Made by a program: the position numbers and the translations under genes. A DNA stretch of 64,000 nt from Erodium maritimum (Eukaryota; Streptophyta; Magnoliopsida; Geraniales; Geraniaceae): NCBI GenBank assembly GCA_963921825.1, contig OY997589.1, positions 52,694,546 to 52,758,545 on the forward strand. The letters are read 5' to 3'. Under the pieces are notes generated by a model. That model was given only the letters and a program-made list of their open reading frames with translations. It was not told the DNA's origin and did not search any database. Positions 47,065 to 58,262 of the stretch are shown here, in pieces; positions within the stretch are counted from its first letter, which is position 1, and every line of letters begins with the position of its first letter.

Positions 47065-47781
47065 CTACAGTGTCCCAGGATGAGTCCATTCCAAACGGAT
47101 CCCATTCTCTTTTAGATGATACAATAACTTTGTGGTCAAGTATTTTCCACCTCGATCCAATCGAAGCGCCTTAATACCTTTGTCGAGCTGGTTTTCTACT
47201 TTAGTCTTAAACTCTTTGAATTTATCAAAAGCTTTAGACTTGTGTCTCATCGAATAGACATAACCATATTTACTGTAATCATCAGTAAATATGATAAAGT
47301 AGCTAAAACCCCTCCTGGCAAGTGAACTTATTGGTCTACACACATTCGAGTGTACCAGCCTCAATAATTCACCCGTCCTTTCACCGCGATCGATAAAGGG
47401 CGCTTTAGTCATTTTTCCCATCAAACAAACCTTGCACCTATCGATCGAATGGAATTCGAATGGACCTGAAAGCCCGCACATCTGAAGTGCTGATAGGCAC
47501 TTCTTGTTTATGCAGCCCAAATGATAGTTCCATAACAAAGTTAGGTTTAAATCGTTGGATTTAGACCTCTTGGTATTAACATAATATATAGAACTTGAGG
47601 CATTGTTACCCATATCTAATATGCACAATCCGCCAACCAAGTTAGTACTAGTATAAAACATATCATTGCATAGAACATTGAAAACTCCATTTCCAATATT
47701 AACATTATATCCTTCCTTGTAAAAAACGGATACAGATATAATATTCCTACTAAAAGTAGGTATGCAATATACATTATACAA
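47065..47781 (-). pseudogene. Copia GAG-pre-integrase and integrase core, copy 3
   Basis: 238 residues from MYNVYCIPTFSRNIISVSVF to GIRLEWTHPGTL. In the zinc region the His positions are Asn and Cys (LLWNYHLGCINKK), unlike the Tyr and Arg of copy 1. RLVHSNVCRPIS has the shared Asn for the first Asp, followed by FTDDYSKYGYVYSM and ALRLDRGGKY. Not functional. Confidence 0.91.
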
Positions 47782-48135
47782 TACTAAGACAAGGCCATTT
47801 GGTGCACTTCGTGCTTTCCAAACCTCTCCTACTTTCAGCCACTATATGTTAGTGCATGTGTGAGATTCAGTCCTGGTATCTAATACCCATGAATCTTTGC
47901 AAGTAGAGAGATGTAGCTCTATAGAGTCAATACAGGATGAAGACACGGTCCCACCACCCTTCCTTAGATCATCCAGGTTTCCTGATGAAGGCACAGTCCT
48001 ACTGACCTTCTTCAGATCATCCAGGCTATTTGATGAAGGCGCAGTCCCACTGCCCTTCTTCAGATCAGCCGTGAACTTCCTGTAATCCCTGTTCCAATGA
48101 CCAAGCTATTGGCAGTAGAAGCAGACATTCTCAGG
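47782..48135 (-). pseudogene. Protease remnant, 16-residue repeats and zinc knuckle, copy 3
   Basis: Corresponds to 12960-13326 of copy 1 with a further deletion of roughly 60 bp near 47800 that removes part of protease. The 48-bp repeats are at 47940-48070. The knuckle is more decayed than in copy 1. Confidence 0.7.
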
Positions 48136-48202
48136 TGTCTCATCTTTCTCGCCAAATGCGCATGGGCCCCGCCCTTGCCACTTCCAATTCCCTTGTTGAC
48201 CA

Positions 48203-48436
48203 TCAGAGTATTCTTGGATCCCAGATCCCTGATATATTCTTCTCAGTAGTTAATGACACTTCATGTAACTCTGATATGGTCTTAGAGACAGCCTTGTAAA
48301 TGACATATTCTTTGCGTTCAGACTTGAGGACTATCCTCAAAATTCTGTACCAGTCCAAATAGTTTGTCCCATTTAGCTTGACCCTGTCAAAAATGGTTTT
48401 TAATGACAAACTATTAATGTTCGCTGAATTTTCCAT
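48203..48436 (-). pseudogene. Copia Gag N-terminal fragment, copy 3
   Basis: 77 residues starting MENSANINSLSLKTIFDR, with VKLNGTNYLDWYRILRIVLK, and the same premature end as copy 1. Only scattered substitutions separate the two. Confidence 0.86.
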
Positions 48437-49947
48437 TTGACCTACAACAAATAAAATTCAATCAGTGAACTGAATAAATTTTATGAAGATCAAGCTTTAA
48501 CACCACCAAGATCCTTGATTCGCTCGATCAAGCTGAACGAAGGCTCACCACTCAATCGAGCTATGTAGGTAGGACGCCGTCCAATCACATCCAATGTGAC
48601 TCTTGGCTAGGGTATGTACTTAAGTACACGGCTTACCCTATCTAATACCCTAGCCCAACCCTAGCTGAGAGTCGTAGTCCGGTCCACCAATTTTCAACTA
48701 TGACCCGCCACTATGTAGATGCTCCGCTAAGGCGCACGACACCCACATATGTCGTCCAAACCTACTACACCGCTTTTCCATGGATGCTCCGCCAAGGCGC
48801 ACGACACCCATAGGACGGGGAGGTAGTAAGGTGTTGAGAATTGGGAGGTATCGGACATTACCCTTTTTTACTTGACCGGTTGTGTTTAAAACTTTTGGCA
48901 CATCCTAGATGCGATGAGTACATCAACTACATTCCAAATGTAATGATGCCACCAATTACATCCAATGTAATTTTTCCTTCAAACCGTCAACTACATCCAA
49001 TGTAATGACGATTCTAAGGGCTCACACACAAGGATGAAAATTCCAATTTTATCTTTACATGTGAGGTGGTATGCTTGGGAAATAAAGTTAAAGCATGCAA
49101 TTCTAAAACACGTAGAATTAATCATGTATAAACTAAACAAGCATAAAGCTATAAATGTGCACATAAAAGTCCCCTAAACTAACTCCCACTAGCTTCTTGA
49201 CCTCCACCGACTCCAAGCCGATGTCAACACCCGAAAACCCACCAAATGTCCTTTTCGCCCTTTCTTCGTCTCGAGCAAAAGATTACAATTGAATACACGA
49301 CTCGCAGGTCGGGAATAAATAAATATTATAAATAAGTGGTTCGACGACCACACCTTGAAAGAATAATTACACGCTAACTCTAACGGCTCGCATGCCGTGA
49401 AAAGAGATAAATAATTAGAACGAGCTCAAGGCTATAATGTGCACCATGCCAACATCACATCACACATCGTGTTATCAAAAAATCATGTTATCAAACATCA
49501 TGTGATTTTCCTGTTTTATTTAATAGCCAAGCTTCGAAAATTTTTGATGCTCGGTTTTTCGAAACCGTTCAAAAATGAAACAATTGAACATTTGATCTTC
49601 GAGTTCGTCATGACAGTTCCATACTCGTCATAACTAAAAAAACGGTTTAGCCTTGGCATAACAACCATCCAATAGTCATGTTTGGCCTAGCTCCGTCCAA
49701 CGGATCCCCGTTCGGTCCCGAATTCGGCTCCCCGAGAGTCCCGCTCCCGAGACCCTAAAATTCAGATTTTTTTCAAAATTTCCAGATTTGAAATAATTTT
49801 CAAAAATTCATTTTACATGCATTATATCCATACTCAAGAACTGAAAACTTGTTATCAAACAATTTAGCAAAACAACATACCAAAAAAGAAACTTTCAAGC
49901 AAAACCTAAACTTTGAACACCGTCTTGTGAATCCCGAAGGTAGCACG
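48437..49947 (-). other. Untranslated leader of copia copy 3
   Basis: Matches 13634-15176 of copy 1 with small gaps. No coding trace. Confidence 0.72.
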
Positions 49948-49959
49948 ACTCTGATACCA
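49948..49959 (-). other. Primer binding site (iMet tRNA), copia copy 3
   Basis: Minus strand TGGTATCAGAGT, one base after the 5' LTR; the last base differs from the copy 1 site. Confidence 0.9.
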
Positions 49960-49960
49960 C

Positions 49961-51635
49961 TGTTGGGTCTCGAGGTAGGGTTGGAGATGAACCAACTCCC
50001 AGCGGAAAATTAATGAAAACCAAGAGACGATTAAAACCATGAAACAACTAACAAAGAATGAATTCACAAGAGAAAAATTCAGCACTATTTCTTACCAAAA
50101 CAAGAACACCGATTAACGAATGATTGGCTTGAGCTCCAAGACGCCTACGTATCCACATGGGAATCAAAGCCACGTAGTTCTTCTCTTTGAGGATTCAAGA
50201 ACACAAAAATGGAGGTGGGAGCTTGCCAAACCCAAAACTGTAGGGAGAGAGGGAGAGAAGTTGTGTTTCCTATTCCTGTCTTGTGTTTGTTATGTTGAAA
50301 AAAGATGACTTGAACATAACAAACCCCATACTTGTCCAACTAAAGGCATAGGACAAGCATGGTGACAAGTAAGGTGTAAATATGACAAAGTATGGCAAGA
50401 CAAGATTGAGTTAGGTGGTGAATCACCAACACCTTAATCCTTGTCTTGCTTACTTAGTACTAATTAATCAAGACTTGATTAATTAGTTCCATGGGCCTTG
50501 GTTGCATGGGCCTCTTGGAACATGGCCCATGCCCATTTCCAACGAGGTCCCTTGATTCGCTCATCGCCTCCAAGCTTTCCATACCGGAAATGTCCAACAT
50601 TATCCGACGCGATCAATCCCAAGACTCCAAGCCTTGTCTTGATCCGTAAAGTCCTATTCACATACGGGCACATGACCCAAAACGCAGTTTTGGTCATGTC
50701 CCGAGACAACTCCCTTTTGGCCAGCCTCCATAAATGTGTCAAAGAGTTTCACCCTCCGGTGTGACCCTTAGGTTTATGCATGTCAATAGATCAGCGAAAA
50801 ACCCCATTTTACTTGATCCTATTTAAGTGGAAACTAACGAGACTTTAGTATTGCCTGACACTGCATAACGAATCGACCCTGTCGATTCTAACCTTTCCGT
50901 CGTCCCTGTCATTATCCTTTTATCTCCGATATCCTGATTGAGATAAGGCATAGAGCCGTTATCCTTATTATTCTCAATCACTGTTCCTTGATATGTGAGA
51001 TGACTGAATATATGATACCCAGTATCATGTGCATGGCCATGCTATTCTTTTAGTCATTCTCGATCAAGCGGCCGAGAACCGATATGTTTCCCATACCGTA
51101 GTATGAGGGATAAATCCCTTAGCTGGCTTTCGTGTCACTCATGCAGTCCGTCCCCAAGCCAATCGTGGTCGTTATGGAAGCCCTGTTACGGACAACGTTA
51201 GGCTCAGGTCAAACTCAGTTGTTTACTGCATATAGATCACAAAGACTCCTTGGTCTAAGGATACATGACAAGCTACGACAAGAATATGTTCATAACTTGA
51301 TCTATGGCACATATTCATGTCGGGTCGTCCAATATCATGTACCACATGATATCTATGATCAGACTCCGGAATCCCATTCCAATGACTAAAAGAACATAAG
51401 CCATAAAGAGCCATCTTTCATACTAGTCGCTTCTAGTGAAGCTTTGTTGACTAGGGACCCATCGAGTGTGATCTATCTCGATCTATGGTTCTATTCGCAT
51501 TATGGGCATAGATCAGAGCACACATCGATATATTACTCCAACACATAAGTAATATAAAGTCGCTTTAATTTTATTGCTAACGATGATATATACATTTGGA
51601 CATTTATGATTGAACTATGGGCATTAAGGCTAACA
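49961..51635 (-). mobile_element. 5' LTR of copia copy 3
   Basis: TGTTGGGTCTCGAGG to AAGGCTAACA, 1675 bp, upstream in the minus direction. Conserved palindrome at about 50459. No gene. Confidence 0.94.
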
Positions 51636-51640
51636 CTTTA
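51636..51640. repeat. Target site duplication of copia copy 3 (right), CTTTA
   Basis: Matches 41978-41982; gypsy LTR sequence resumes after it. Confidence 0.96.
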
Positions 51641-52411
51641 AAATATGGAACCACTTGCGGGTCATGTCGTGCCCAATAGTGTGGGACTTGCTGTGCTGTA
51701 GAATTGTATATGGGCCATGTCGTGCCCGCAGGATTGTGTACTGATTGCGTTTGTTGGTGATTGGTAGATTGTCATGATAGTCTGTGGTACGTTTCGATGT
51801 TGAATTAATGATCATCATATACTATGAGAATGTGGTAAACGTTAGTATGAATTATTGTCTTGTGATGTGATCGGGTGAGTGATAAACCGATGTGAGTGTT
51901 CTGGTATGGTATGTGTGGTGTGATTTGTACCCCGTGCTATGGGAAGATACCCGACCGATGGAGGATTCCGGTTCGGTATGTTAGATATGAGTTACATCCC
52001 CATGCGGTGTGTTCAGGGAAGATATCTAGGCCGATGTCGAGGTCGGTACGATATGGTGGAGCTGGGCTATGGAATCCGACGTATTGCTCTGGGATATTTA
52101 GTGTGGAAGTGGTTGCTAATGATATTACTTTGTGTGTTGATCTGTTTTGGTTCGCTGTGGATACTTATGCCTGTTATGTGATCCTCTGTGATTTTGAATA
52201 CATTCAAATCTGAGTTCAGTGTATTGTCGTGTGATGAGGTGCGCCTGCCTTTCGACTTGGTGTCGGTAAAATGTGCTCAGGTTATGTGATAAGGTGCGCC
52301 TGCCTTCCATCTAGGTGTCGGTAAAATGTGCTCAGGTTCTGTGATAAGGTGCGCCTGCCATCGAACTAGGTGTCGGTAAAATGTGCTCAGGTTATGTGAC
52401 AAGGTGCGCCT
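51641..52411 (+). mobile_element. 3' LTR of the gypsy element, part 2
   Basis: Continues part 1 after copia copy 3 and enters the 55-bp array at about 52230 (AAGGTGCGCCTGCC boxes at 55-bp steps). It ends at the CGCCT target site of the solo LTR. No gene; the ORFs at 51896 and 51939 match nothing. Confidence 0.87.
52407..52411. repeat. Target site duplication of the 3.1-kb solo LTR (left), CGCCT
   Basis: CGCCT at 52407-52411 and at 55535-55539; joined, they restore the GGTGCGCCTGCC box of the 55-bp repeat. Confidence 0.93.
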
Positions 52412-53019
52412 TGTCACGCCCCAATTTCAGCGAATTGAACTCGGGACGCGAACTTTTAAAACATGAATACTTAAAACCTGTTTCGAATAAAAGCTTTGAC
52501 ATTTCCATTTATTTACCAAAATAATAGTAGTAATTACAATACAAAAACGTCCCAGCAAGTTGACAAGGTACACATCCGTCACTAGACTCAACAAAAGTAA
52601 AGACCAGACTGCGCTCCAAGCTCCATGAACTTCAAGAGCTAACCTAGTTCGTCCGGTGATCAGTACCTGTAGGAAAAGCAGCTAGGGGTGAGCGTTCGCT
52701 CACCTCCACGGATAACAGACTGGCTATGGCATAATTAGTAGATAAAGCCAGTAACACTAAAACCAAACCCAGCACTGGGACTACAGTCCCCAACTCAAGT
52801 ACCCAACTGACAAACACCCACGGTGACCTTCCTCGAACGACTCAACACTCAACCACGTAAGTAGACCCGACACAAAAATTGACGACCTCTCCCAAGGACT
52901 CCAACGACAGCTACACAACACCAAACAGATCACAAAGGATCGCACACCAAACAAGATCACGAAGGATCGCGTAACAGCTGCTCAGTAACCTCTCCCACTC
53001 ACACGAACACGGATCAGGC

Positions 53020-53235
53020 TAGCCAAAGAATGCTTACAACCTGTGATACTCAAACTCGGACCAGGCCAGCCAAAGAATGCTTGCAACCTGTGTTACTCAA
53101 ACTCGGACCAGGCCAGCCAAAGAATGCTTGCAACCCGTTGATACTCAAACTTGGTCAGGCCAGCCAAAGAATGCTTGCAACCTACCGGGATCCGCAATCA
53201 CAATCACAATCACAATCACAATCACAATCACAAGC
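53020..53235. repeat. 47-bp repeats and CAATCA microsatellite in the solo LTR
   Basis: Four copies of an approximately 47-bp unit containing CCAGCCAAAGAATGCTTGCA (53020-53180), then CACAAT repeated about seven times (53190-53233). Confidence 0.87.
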
Positions 53236-53429
53236 AAATTCAATCACACAGGCACTCAAGGCCACTCAAGACACTCCAACAGTCAAGACTCGGGTTCAAC
53301 AACCCCACGGGCACTCACTGCCACTCAAGACACACCAACGGTCAAGACTCGGGTTCAACAACCCCACGAGCACTCACTGCCACTCAAGACACCTCAACAG
53401 TCAGACACGGGCACTCATGGCCACCCAAG

Positions 53430-53670
53430 ACACCAATTTAAGTACACGGGCTCTCATGGCCACCCAAGACACCAACAATTAAATACACGGGCTCTCAAGG
53501 CCACCCAAACTCAACAATTAAACATGGGCTCTCAAGGCCACCCAAACTCAACAATTAAACACGGGCTCTCAAGGCCACCCAAACTCAACAATTAAACACG
53601 GGCTCTCAAGGCCACCCAACTCAACAATTAAACAGGGGCTCTCAAGGCCACCCAAACTCAACAATTAAAT
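53430..53670. repeat. 37-bp tandem repeat in the solo LTR
   Basis: About six copies of a unit with CGGGCTCTCAAGGCCACCCA and AACTCAACAATTAAACA. A related array with 38-bp spacing is in the LTR at 62820-62990. Confidence 0.88.
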
Positions 53671-55425
53671 ACGCACAACAACCTCCGGCATACTCGCTGC
53701 CTCCAACAGTTCTAAGATCACTAGTTTCACAAACAACCTCCGGGCATGGTCATATGCCTCCAGTAATTCAATTATCGCTAAGTTCTCTGTTCCTACGACA
53801 CTACTAAGTGTCACATGCTTTTCTCTTAAACGCTACAATCTCGTATCATGCATTTCTAATATTCGATAACCTACTCAACCCACGACACCCCGGTGTCACA
53901 TGCAATTCTACTGTTAACTTTCCCTAGTCAGGGCCGAGATCCGGCTACTTTTCCCTACCTCAACCGAAGAGCACTCGCTACGCTTCCTAGCTAATGACGT
54001 TCTGGCTCGCTACCTCCGGGCTTCACTTCGATCGAAGTCGGACGCTAAAGATAACACGAAAGCCATAAATTAGAGGCGGTTCCCAGGTTAATTTAAAGGT
54101 CACGCTTAAACCAGTTTAAAACCGACAGTTGTCCTTTAAACTCGAGCGGGATAAAAGTGGGGTCACGGTGAATCGGGTTTGAGTACCCGTGCACCGAAAC
54201 CGGTGCATGTTTCCGAGGCACGGTCCCAATGCACGAATCCCGAGGTCCGATTCAGCGGTCCACTTTTGTTCCTTTCTAAACCCAATTAGCAGTCCATTTT
54301 AACCAGAGTTCCAGCTTCGTTTAACTGCTCAAATTCCGTTTTAAATCGAACTGATTTTACTTCCCTTTTAATTTCAAATCTGTTTCTGTTCCGATCCTTT
54401 GAGCCCAAAATGATTTAAGTTCGGTTTTTGAACAACCGTCCCTAAATCCCGTTTAACAAAATTGATTCTCTACTCCTCGATTTACAACCGTTTTTAAAAC
54501 CAAATTGCTTGTAATTCCTTTTTATTTTAAATCCTTTTTTTCATTTTTCCTCAAATTCTGATTTTGATTCCACTAAACAGATCCAAAATTCACAGTTGTT
54601 TTCGTATTAACAGATTCAACATTTACAGATTCAACATTAACAGATTTAACATTGACAGATTTAACGTTAACAAATTTCAACATAAGTCGAAAACAATACA
54701 ACGAAAAGGGGGGCTCGGGTTTCGAGTCCGGCCGGCCAACCTCACGGTTAGGGCTCACCGTAGGGGAGATAAGGGCGGCGGGGCACGATGGCGGTGATGA
54801 TGGTGGTCGTGGGCTCGGCGGGGCACTCCGCCTCAGAACCGGACGGGTCTCACCAGATCCGGCGACGGCTCGGGACAAGGGCGTGGCCGGCGACTGGCTC
54901 GGGACGAGGGCGTGGCCGTCGATTGGCTCGGGACGAGGGCGTGGCCGTCGACGGCGAGGTAGCTCCGGTTGTGGGCGTGGCGGGCGCGGCTGAGGATTTC
55001 TCCTCAGATCTGAACGAATCCGGCTGTAACTCGCCGGATCTGGCGAGCGCGGCGGCGTTGGGGATGAGGACGGTACCGGCGGGGTGGGTTTCAACGCAGA
55101 AGAGAAGGACAGGGGGAAAGGGGACGGTGGTGAGTCGTTACTGACGAGGTAAGGGCGGAGGCGTGGCCGTGAGGGGAGGAGATCGGGCGGCGGCTCTGCG
55201 TGTGGTCGGAGACGAAGGAGACGGCGGTGGGACGGCCGATTCTGGACGGAGAAGAGGAGGGGCTCGGTGGTGGTCTGCGTGGTCTGGACGAGAGGAGGTG
55301 ACGGTGGCGAAGGGAGGTCGGAGGTGGGTGAACGAAGAAGACGAAGACGGGAGAGGGAGGGAGGTCGGATTCGGCGTGAGGGAAGAGGGAAGCAGAAATT
55401 TTAGGGTTTTAACCCTAAAATTGGG

Positions 55426-55433
55426 TATTTATA
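55426..55433 (-). promoter_or_regulatory. Probable TATA box of the solo LTR
   Basis: Minus strand TATAAATA inside GGGTATAAATACCC, about 100 bases into the LTR in its reading direction, followed by AACCCTAAAA-type sequence. Position and context fit the U3 promoter of a gypsy LTR (inference). Confidence 0.55.
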
Positions 55434-55539
55434 CCCAGGCCTGGGCCGGGTCGGTAATCTGGGCCGGGTCGCTAGTCGGGTCTGGCCCAGCCCGGTCCAG
55501 CTTCCTTTTTTTTTTTTTCGAAGCGGTCTTCACACGCCT

Positions 55540-56483
55540 GCCTTCCGACTAGGTATCAGTAAAATATGCTCAGGTTCTGTGATAAGGTGCGCTTGCCTTC
55601 CGACTAGGTGTCGGTAAAATGTGCTCAGGTTCTGTGATAAGGTGCGCCTGCCTTCCGACTAGGTGTCAATAAAATATGCTCAGTTTATATGATAAAGTGC
55701 GCCTGCCTTCCGACTAGGTGTCGTTAAAATGTGCTCAAGTTCTGTTATAAGGTGCGTCTGCCTTCCGACAAGGTGTCGGTAAAATGTGCTCAGGTTTCGT
55801 GATAAGGTGTGCCTGCCTTCCGACTAGGTGTTGGTAAAATGTGTTATAGCTGTGTTCTCCCTATTGATGTGTGTTCCTTATCTCTGTGCGATTACTATTG
55901 TCTTACTGTGTGTATTACTCTACGGTTCTTTGAAATGTGGTCGGGTATGGATAATGAGTAATCGATAATTGTTGAGCAAGATTGATTTCACACGCGAAGT
56001 GTGGTGATTGGGTAAGAGGTGTGATCAAACGATGTTATGGTTATGTAAGGTTGGTTATGAGTGTGACTGTGATTCGGGTTTTTCATGTTTGATTTCGGTA
56101 GTCGTCGTTGCTTTACTAGTATGCCATAATTGGACGGGTGTCCGTGGGGTGAGCGACTTGCTTATCCCCTTTACTACTTTTTCCTACTGAGCGAAAGCTC
56201 ACCCCTTCTCTAATGTTCTATAGGTTTTGAGCGGGATTTGATTTAGAGGACGTCTCGAAGCTTGGGAGCTTAGTGAGAGTCCTAGTTTGGATGGTTTAGA
56301 GACATACTTTCCTTTTTGTACTAAACTTCGTATTACTTGGATTTCGAGCATTTGACTCTTGTTGTCGGAATTTTTGGTTTGAACTATTATTATTGGAGAT
56401 TTACTTCGTTTAAATTTGCTTTTATTATTATTACTTTTAGCTCACGTCTCGAGTCTGGTCAAAACCAGATTTATGGCGTGACA
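55540..56483 (+). mobile_element. 3' LTR of the gypsy element, part 3
   Basis: Resumes the 55-bp array (about six copies to 55850), then matches 36600-37203 of the 5' LTR and ends GGCGTGACA at 56483. Relative to the 5' LTR it has an insert with CTACTTTTTCCTACTGAGCG near 56180 and many substitutions, so this element is old. Confidence 0.9.
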
Positions 56484-56847
56484 TATAGAATAAACACAAT
56501 GCCTCAATTACAATCAAGATATAAAGATGAAGTACAAATAAGCTATATATGATTTCAAGATATGTAAGGCTTAGCTCAAGATGATTTTGAGAGAAGATGA
56601 TTTAAAAATAGTTTGCCAAAAGAGCATAACATGTTCTTGAATAGATATAACAATAAGAATATATATTTTTCAAAGATCAAAAGATATGAAAGTTTAGTTC
56701 ATGACTTTGAAAACAAATTCTAGAACAAAGAAGAATAGAGCTCTCAAGATGACTTTTCTCTCAAAGATGAAGAAGAACTTTGTGTTGAAATTTTTGTATA
56801 GAAAGAGTAGAAGTATTGTGTCTTGAAATGAAGAAACAAATGAGGTC

Positions 56848-56855
56848 TTTTATAG
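56848..56855 (-). promoter_or_regulatory. Probable TATA box of the SIRE-like LTR
   Basis: Minus strand CTATAAAAGACC, followed about 30 bases on by TTTCAAGACACAATACTTC, a plausible start region. Placement is inferred from LTR orientation. Confidence 0.5.
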
Positions 56856-57544
56856 ACAAAAACTTGGCACTTGATAATTCAAAAAAAGAGTTGTTGGAAG
56901 AAATACTTGAGTGCAAAGTCAAGTGGCATATCTTGGCATTCAAGATTTAAATGATGACTTCTCTCTTTTCAAAATCAATTTGAATGAATAAAAAAGGATT
57001 AAATAATCAAGAGAAATCATACTTTTGAATAAGGGAAGAGAGATTGAGTGATGAGATAGCAAAACCATATCTTAAATATCATACTTACAAGAATCCTATT
57101 GGTAGGACTTGAACCCTTTCAAAGTAGACATTTTGAATCTTCCATAGCCTTCCTTAATCGTCATCGAAGGTTTAAAAATGTTCTTTGAGATTTAAAATTC
57201 GTGCACAACATTATTGGACACAAGTAGATGATGAGCATGCTTGTTGCCAGAAATTTCAACTTTGACCTTTGCTTGTTCAAATGAGCATAACTTTTTTGCA
57301 AAAGATTCCAAATCAAGTAAGGTCAGTTGGGTTAGAAAATAGACTCGTATATATTTCGAATGGTATAGCATAGGCCTATTATTACCTGGTAGATAATTCC
57401 AGTTTATTCAAGAAAGACAATTAAGAAAATCTACTTTACCTGTTCTAGCAGATTTGATGTCTACTCACTTTTCTGTCCATTACTCTCTGATAGAGTATGA
57501 AAATGGAGAACCAGTTTGTGCATTAAAAAGTAGACTCAAAGAGG

Positions 57545-57553
57545 TTTCTAAAA
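57545..57553. repeat. 9-bp target site duplication of MITE 1 (left)
   Basis: TTTCTAAAA, repeated exactly at 57995-58003. Nine bases is the Mutator-superfamily length. Confidence 0.92.
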
Positions 57554-57994
57554 GGGTAAACTACAAATGCATACCCTGAAGTTGACACGTTTAACCGATG
57601 ATTACCCTGAAGTTACAAACCTACTGATGCATACACTCAAGTTACAACTTGTAACTAAAAACCCCTTCAGTCAGTTAAAATGACGAAAATACCCTCAGTG
57701 ATTTTTGAAAATAATTTTTTTTAAATAAAACTGAAGTGATTTTTTAAATAAAAATGAGTCCTTTTAATTAGTAAATATATATATATATATATATATATAG
57801 TACAAAAGTGATTTTTAAATAATTTTTTTAAAATAATTATTGAAGTGTAGTTGAGGGTATTTTCGTCATTTTAGCTGACAAACGGGTTTCTAGTTGCAAA
57901 TTGTAACTTTAGGGTATGCATTAGTAGGTTTTGAACTTCAGGGTAATCATCGGTTAAACGTGCTAATTTCATGGTATGCATTTGTAGTTTTCCC
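57554..57994. mobile_element. Mutator-like MITE 1, 441 bp
   Basis: Inverted arms of about 143 bp (57554-57697 and 57852-57994): the left starts GGGTAAACTACAAATGCATA and the right, reverse complemented, GGGAAAACTACAAATGCATA. Both continue in parallel to ACGAAAATACCCTCA. The 9-bp TSD and long inverted ends mark a non-autonomous Mutator-like element. The middle is AT-rich with an (AT)n run. No transposase. Confidence 0.92.
57773..57799. repeat. (AT)n microsatellite in MITE 1
   Basis: Unbroken AT dinucleotides for about 26 bases in the spacer between the inverted arms. Confidence 0.9.
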
Positions 57995-58250
57995 TTTCTA
58001 AAACATCAAAGAAATCGTAATTTGATAAAGAATTGAATTTCATATGATTTTTCAAAGTTATCTCAAATGCAATCAAAGTTGTTGTCTTGAAAATTCCGTA
58101 AATCACATGTATCAAAAATATAAGAACTTTTGCAAAATGAGTTTGGTTTGAAAAAATAAACATATGGTAGAGTTATTTGATCTTGAACAAATATATGCAT
58201 ATTTGTTATGATCAAAACATATGGATTATTATGTTGACACAAGGTCACAA

Positions 58251-58262
58251 CATTCTCCCCCT
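58251..58262 (-). other. Polypurine tract of the SIRE-like copia
   Basis: Minus strand CTAGGGGGAGAA, directly before the LTR end at 58252 (exact boundary uncertain by a few bases). Confidence 0.7.

Larger units (their letters stand above)
41983..51635 (-). mobile_element. Ty1/copia copy 3, nested in the gypsy 3' LTR
   Basis: 9653 bp including a 1300-bp solo LTR insert (plus its 5-bp TSD). LTRs at 41983-43645 (1663 bp) and 49961-51635 (1675 bp) differ in length and by many substitutions, so this insertion is older than copy 1. Primer site, purine tract and the coding traces follow the order of copy 1. Gag truncation, Asn in integrase and the missing YVDD block are shared with copy 1, although the two inserted independently (different TSDs). 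Confidence 0.96.
52412..55534 (-). mobile_element. Solo Ty3/gypsy-type LTR, 3123 bp
   Basis: TGTCACGCCCCAATTTCAGC to GCGGTCTTCACA on the + strand; read on the minus strand it starts TGTGAAGACCGC and ends GGGCGTGACA like the other gypsy LTRs. It is flanked by CGCCT and has no internal region, so it is a solo LTR. It includes several tandem arrays, a GC-rich segment (54700-55400) and a minus-strand TATA box near its start. ORFs in the arrays and in the GC-rich part are not supported as genes. Confidence 0.92.
56484..58252 (-). mobile_element. Probable 3' LTR of the SIRE-like copia element (left end truncated)
   Basis: The right end GGTCACAACA meets a minus-strand purine tract (TAGGGGGAGAA) and the pol remnant lies beyond, so this is the 3' LTR in minus orientation. 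The minus strand has a TATA box at 56848-56855. The left end is at the gypsy LTR boundary without a TG terminus, so it is cut or interrupted there. A MITE lies at 57554-57994. About 1.3 kb remains without the MITE. No gene seen in it. Confidence 0.7.

Noticed and set aside
53030-53595. Overlapping + strand ORFs of 150-172 codons
   Set aside because: They translate the 47-bp, CAATCA and 37-bp arrays of the solo LTR; no coding family.
54573-55094. 173-codon Pro/Arg-rich minus-strand ORF
   Set aside because: GC-rich sequence leaves few stops in any frame; the other strand is equally open, and no domain is seen. Kept only as a compositional finding.
56484-58252. Unique host sequence between gypsy and copia
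   Set aside because: The purine tract, TATA box and pol order make it the LTR of the SIRE-like element, although the left terminus is not seen.
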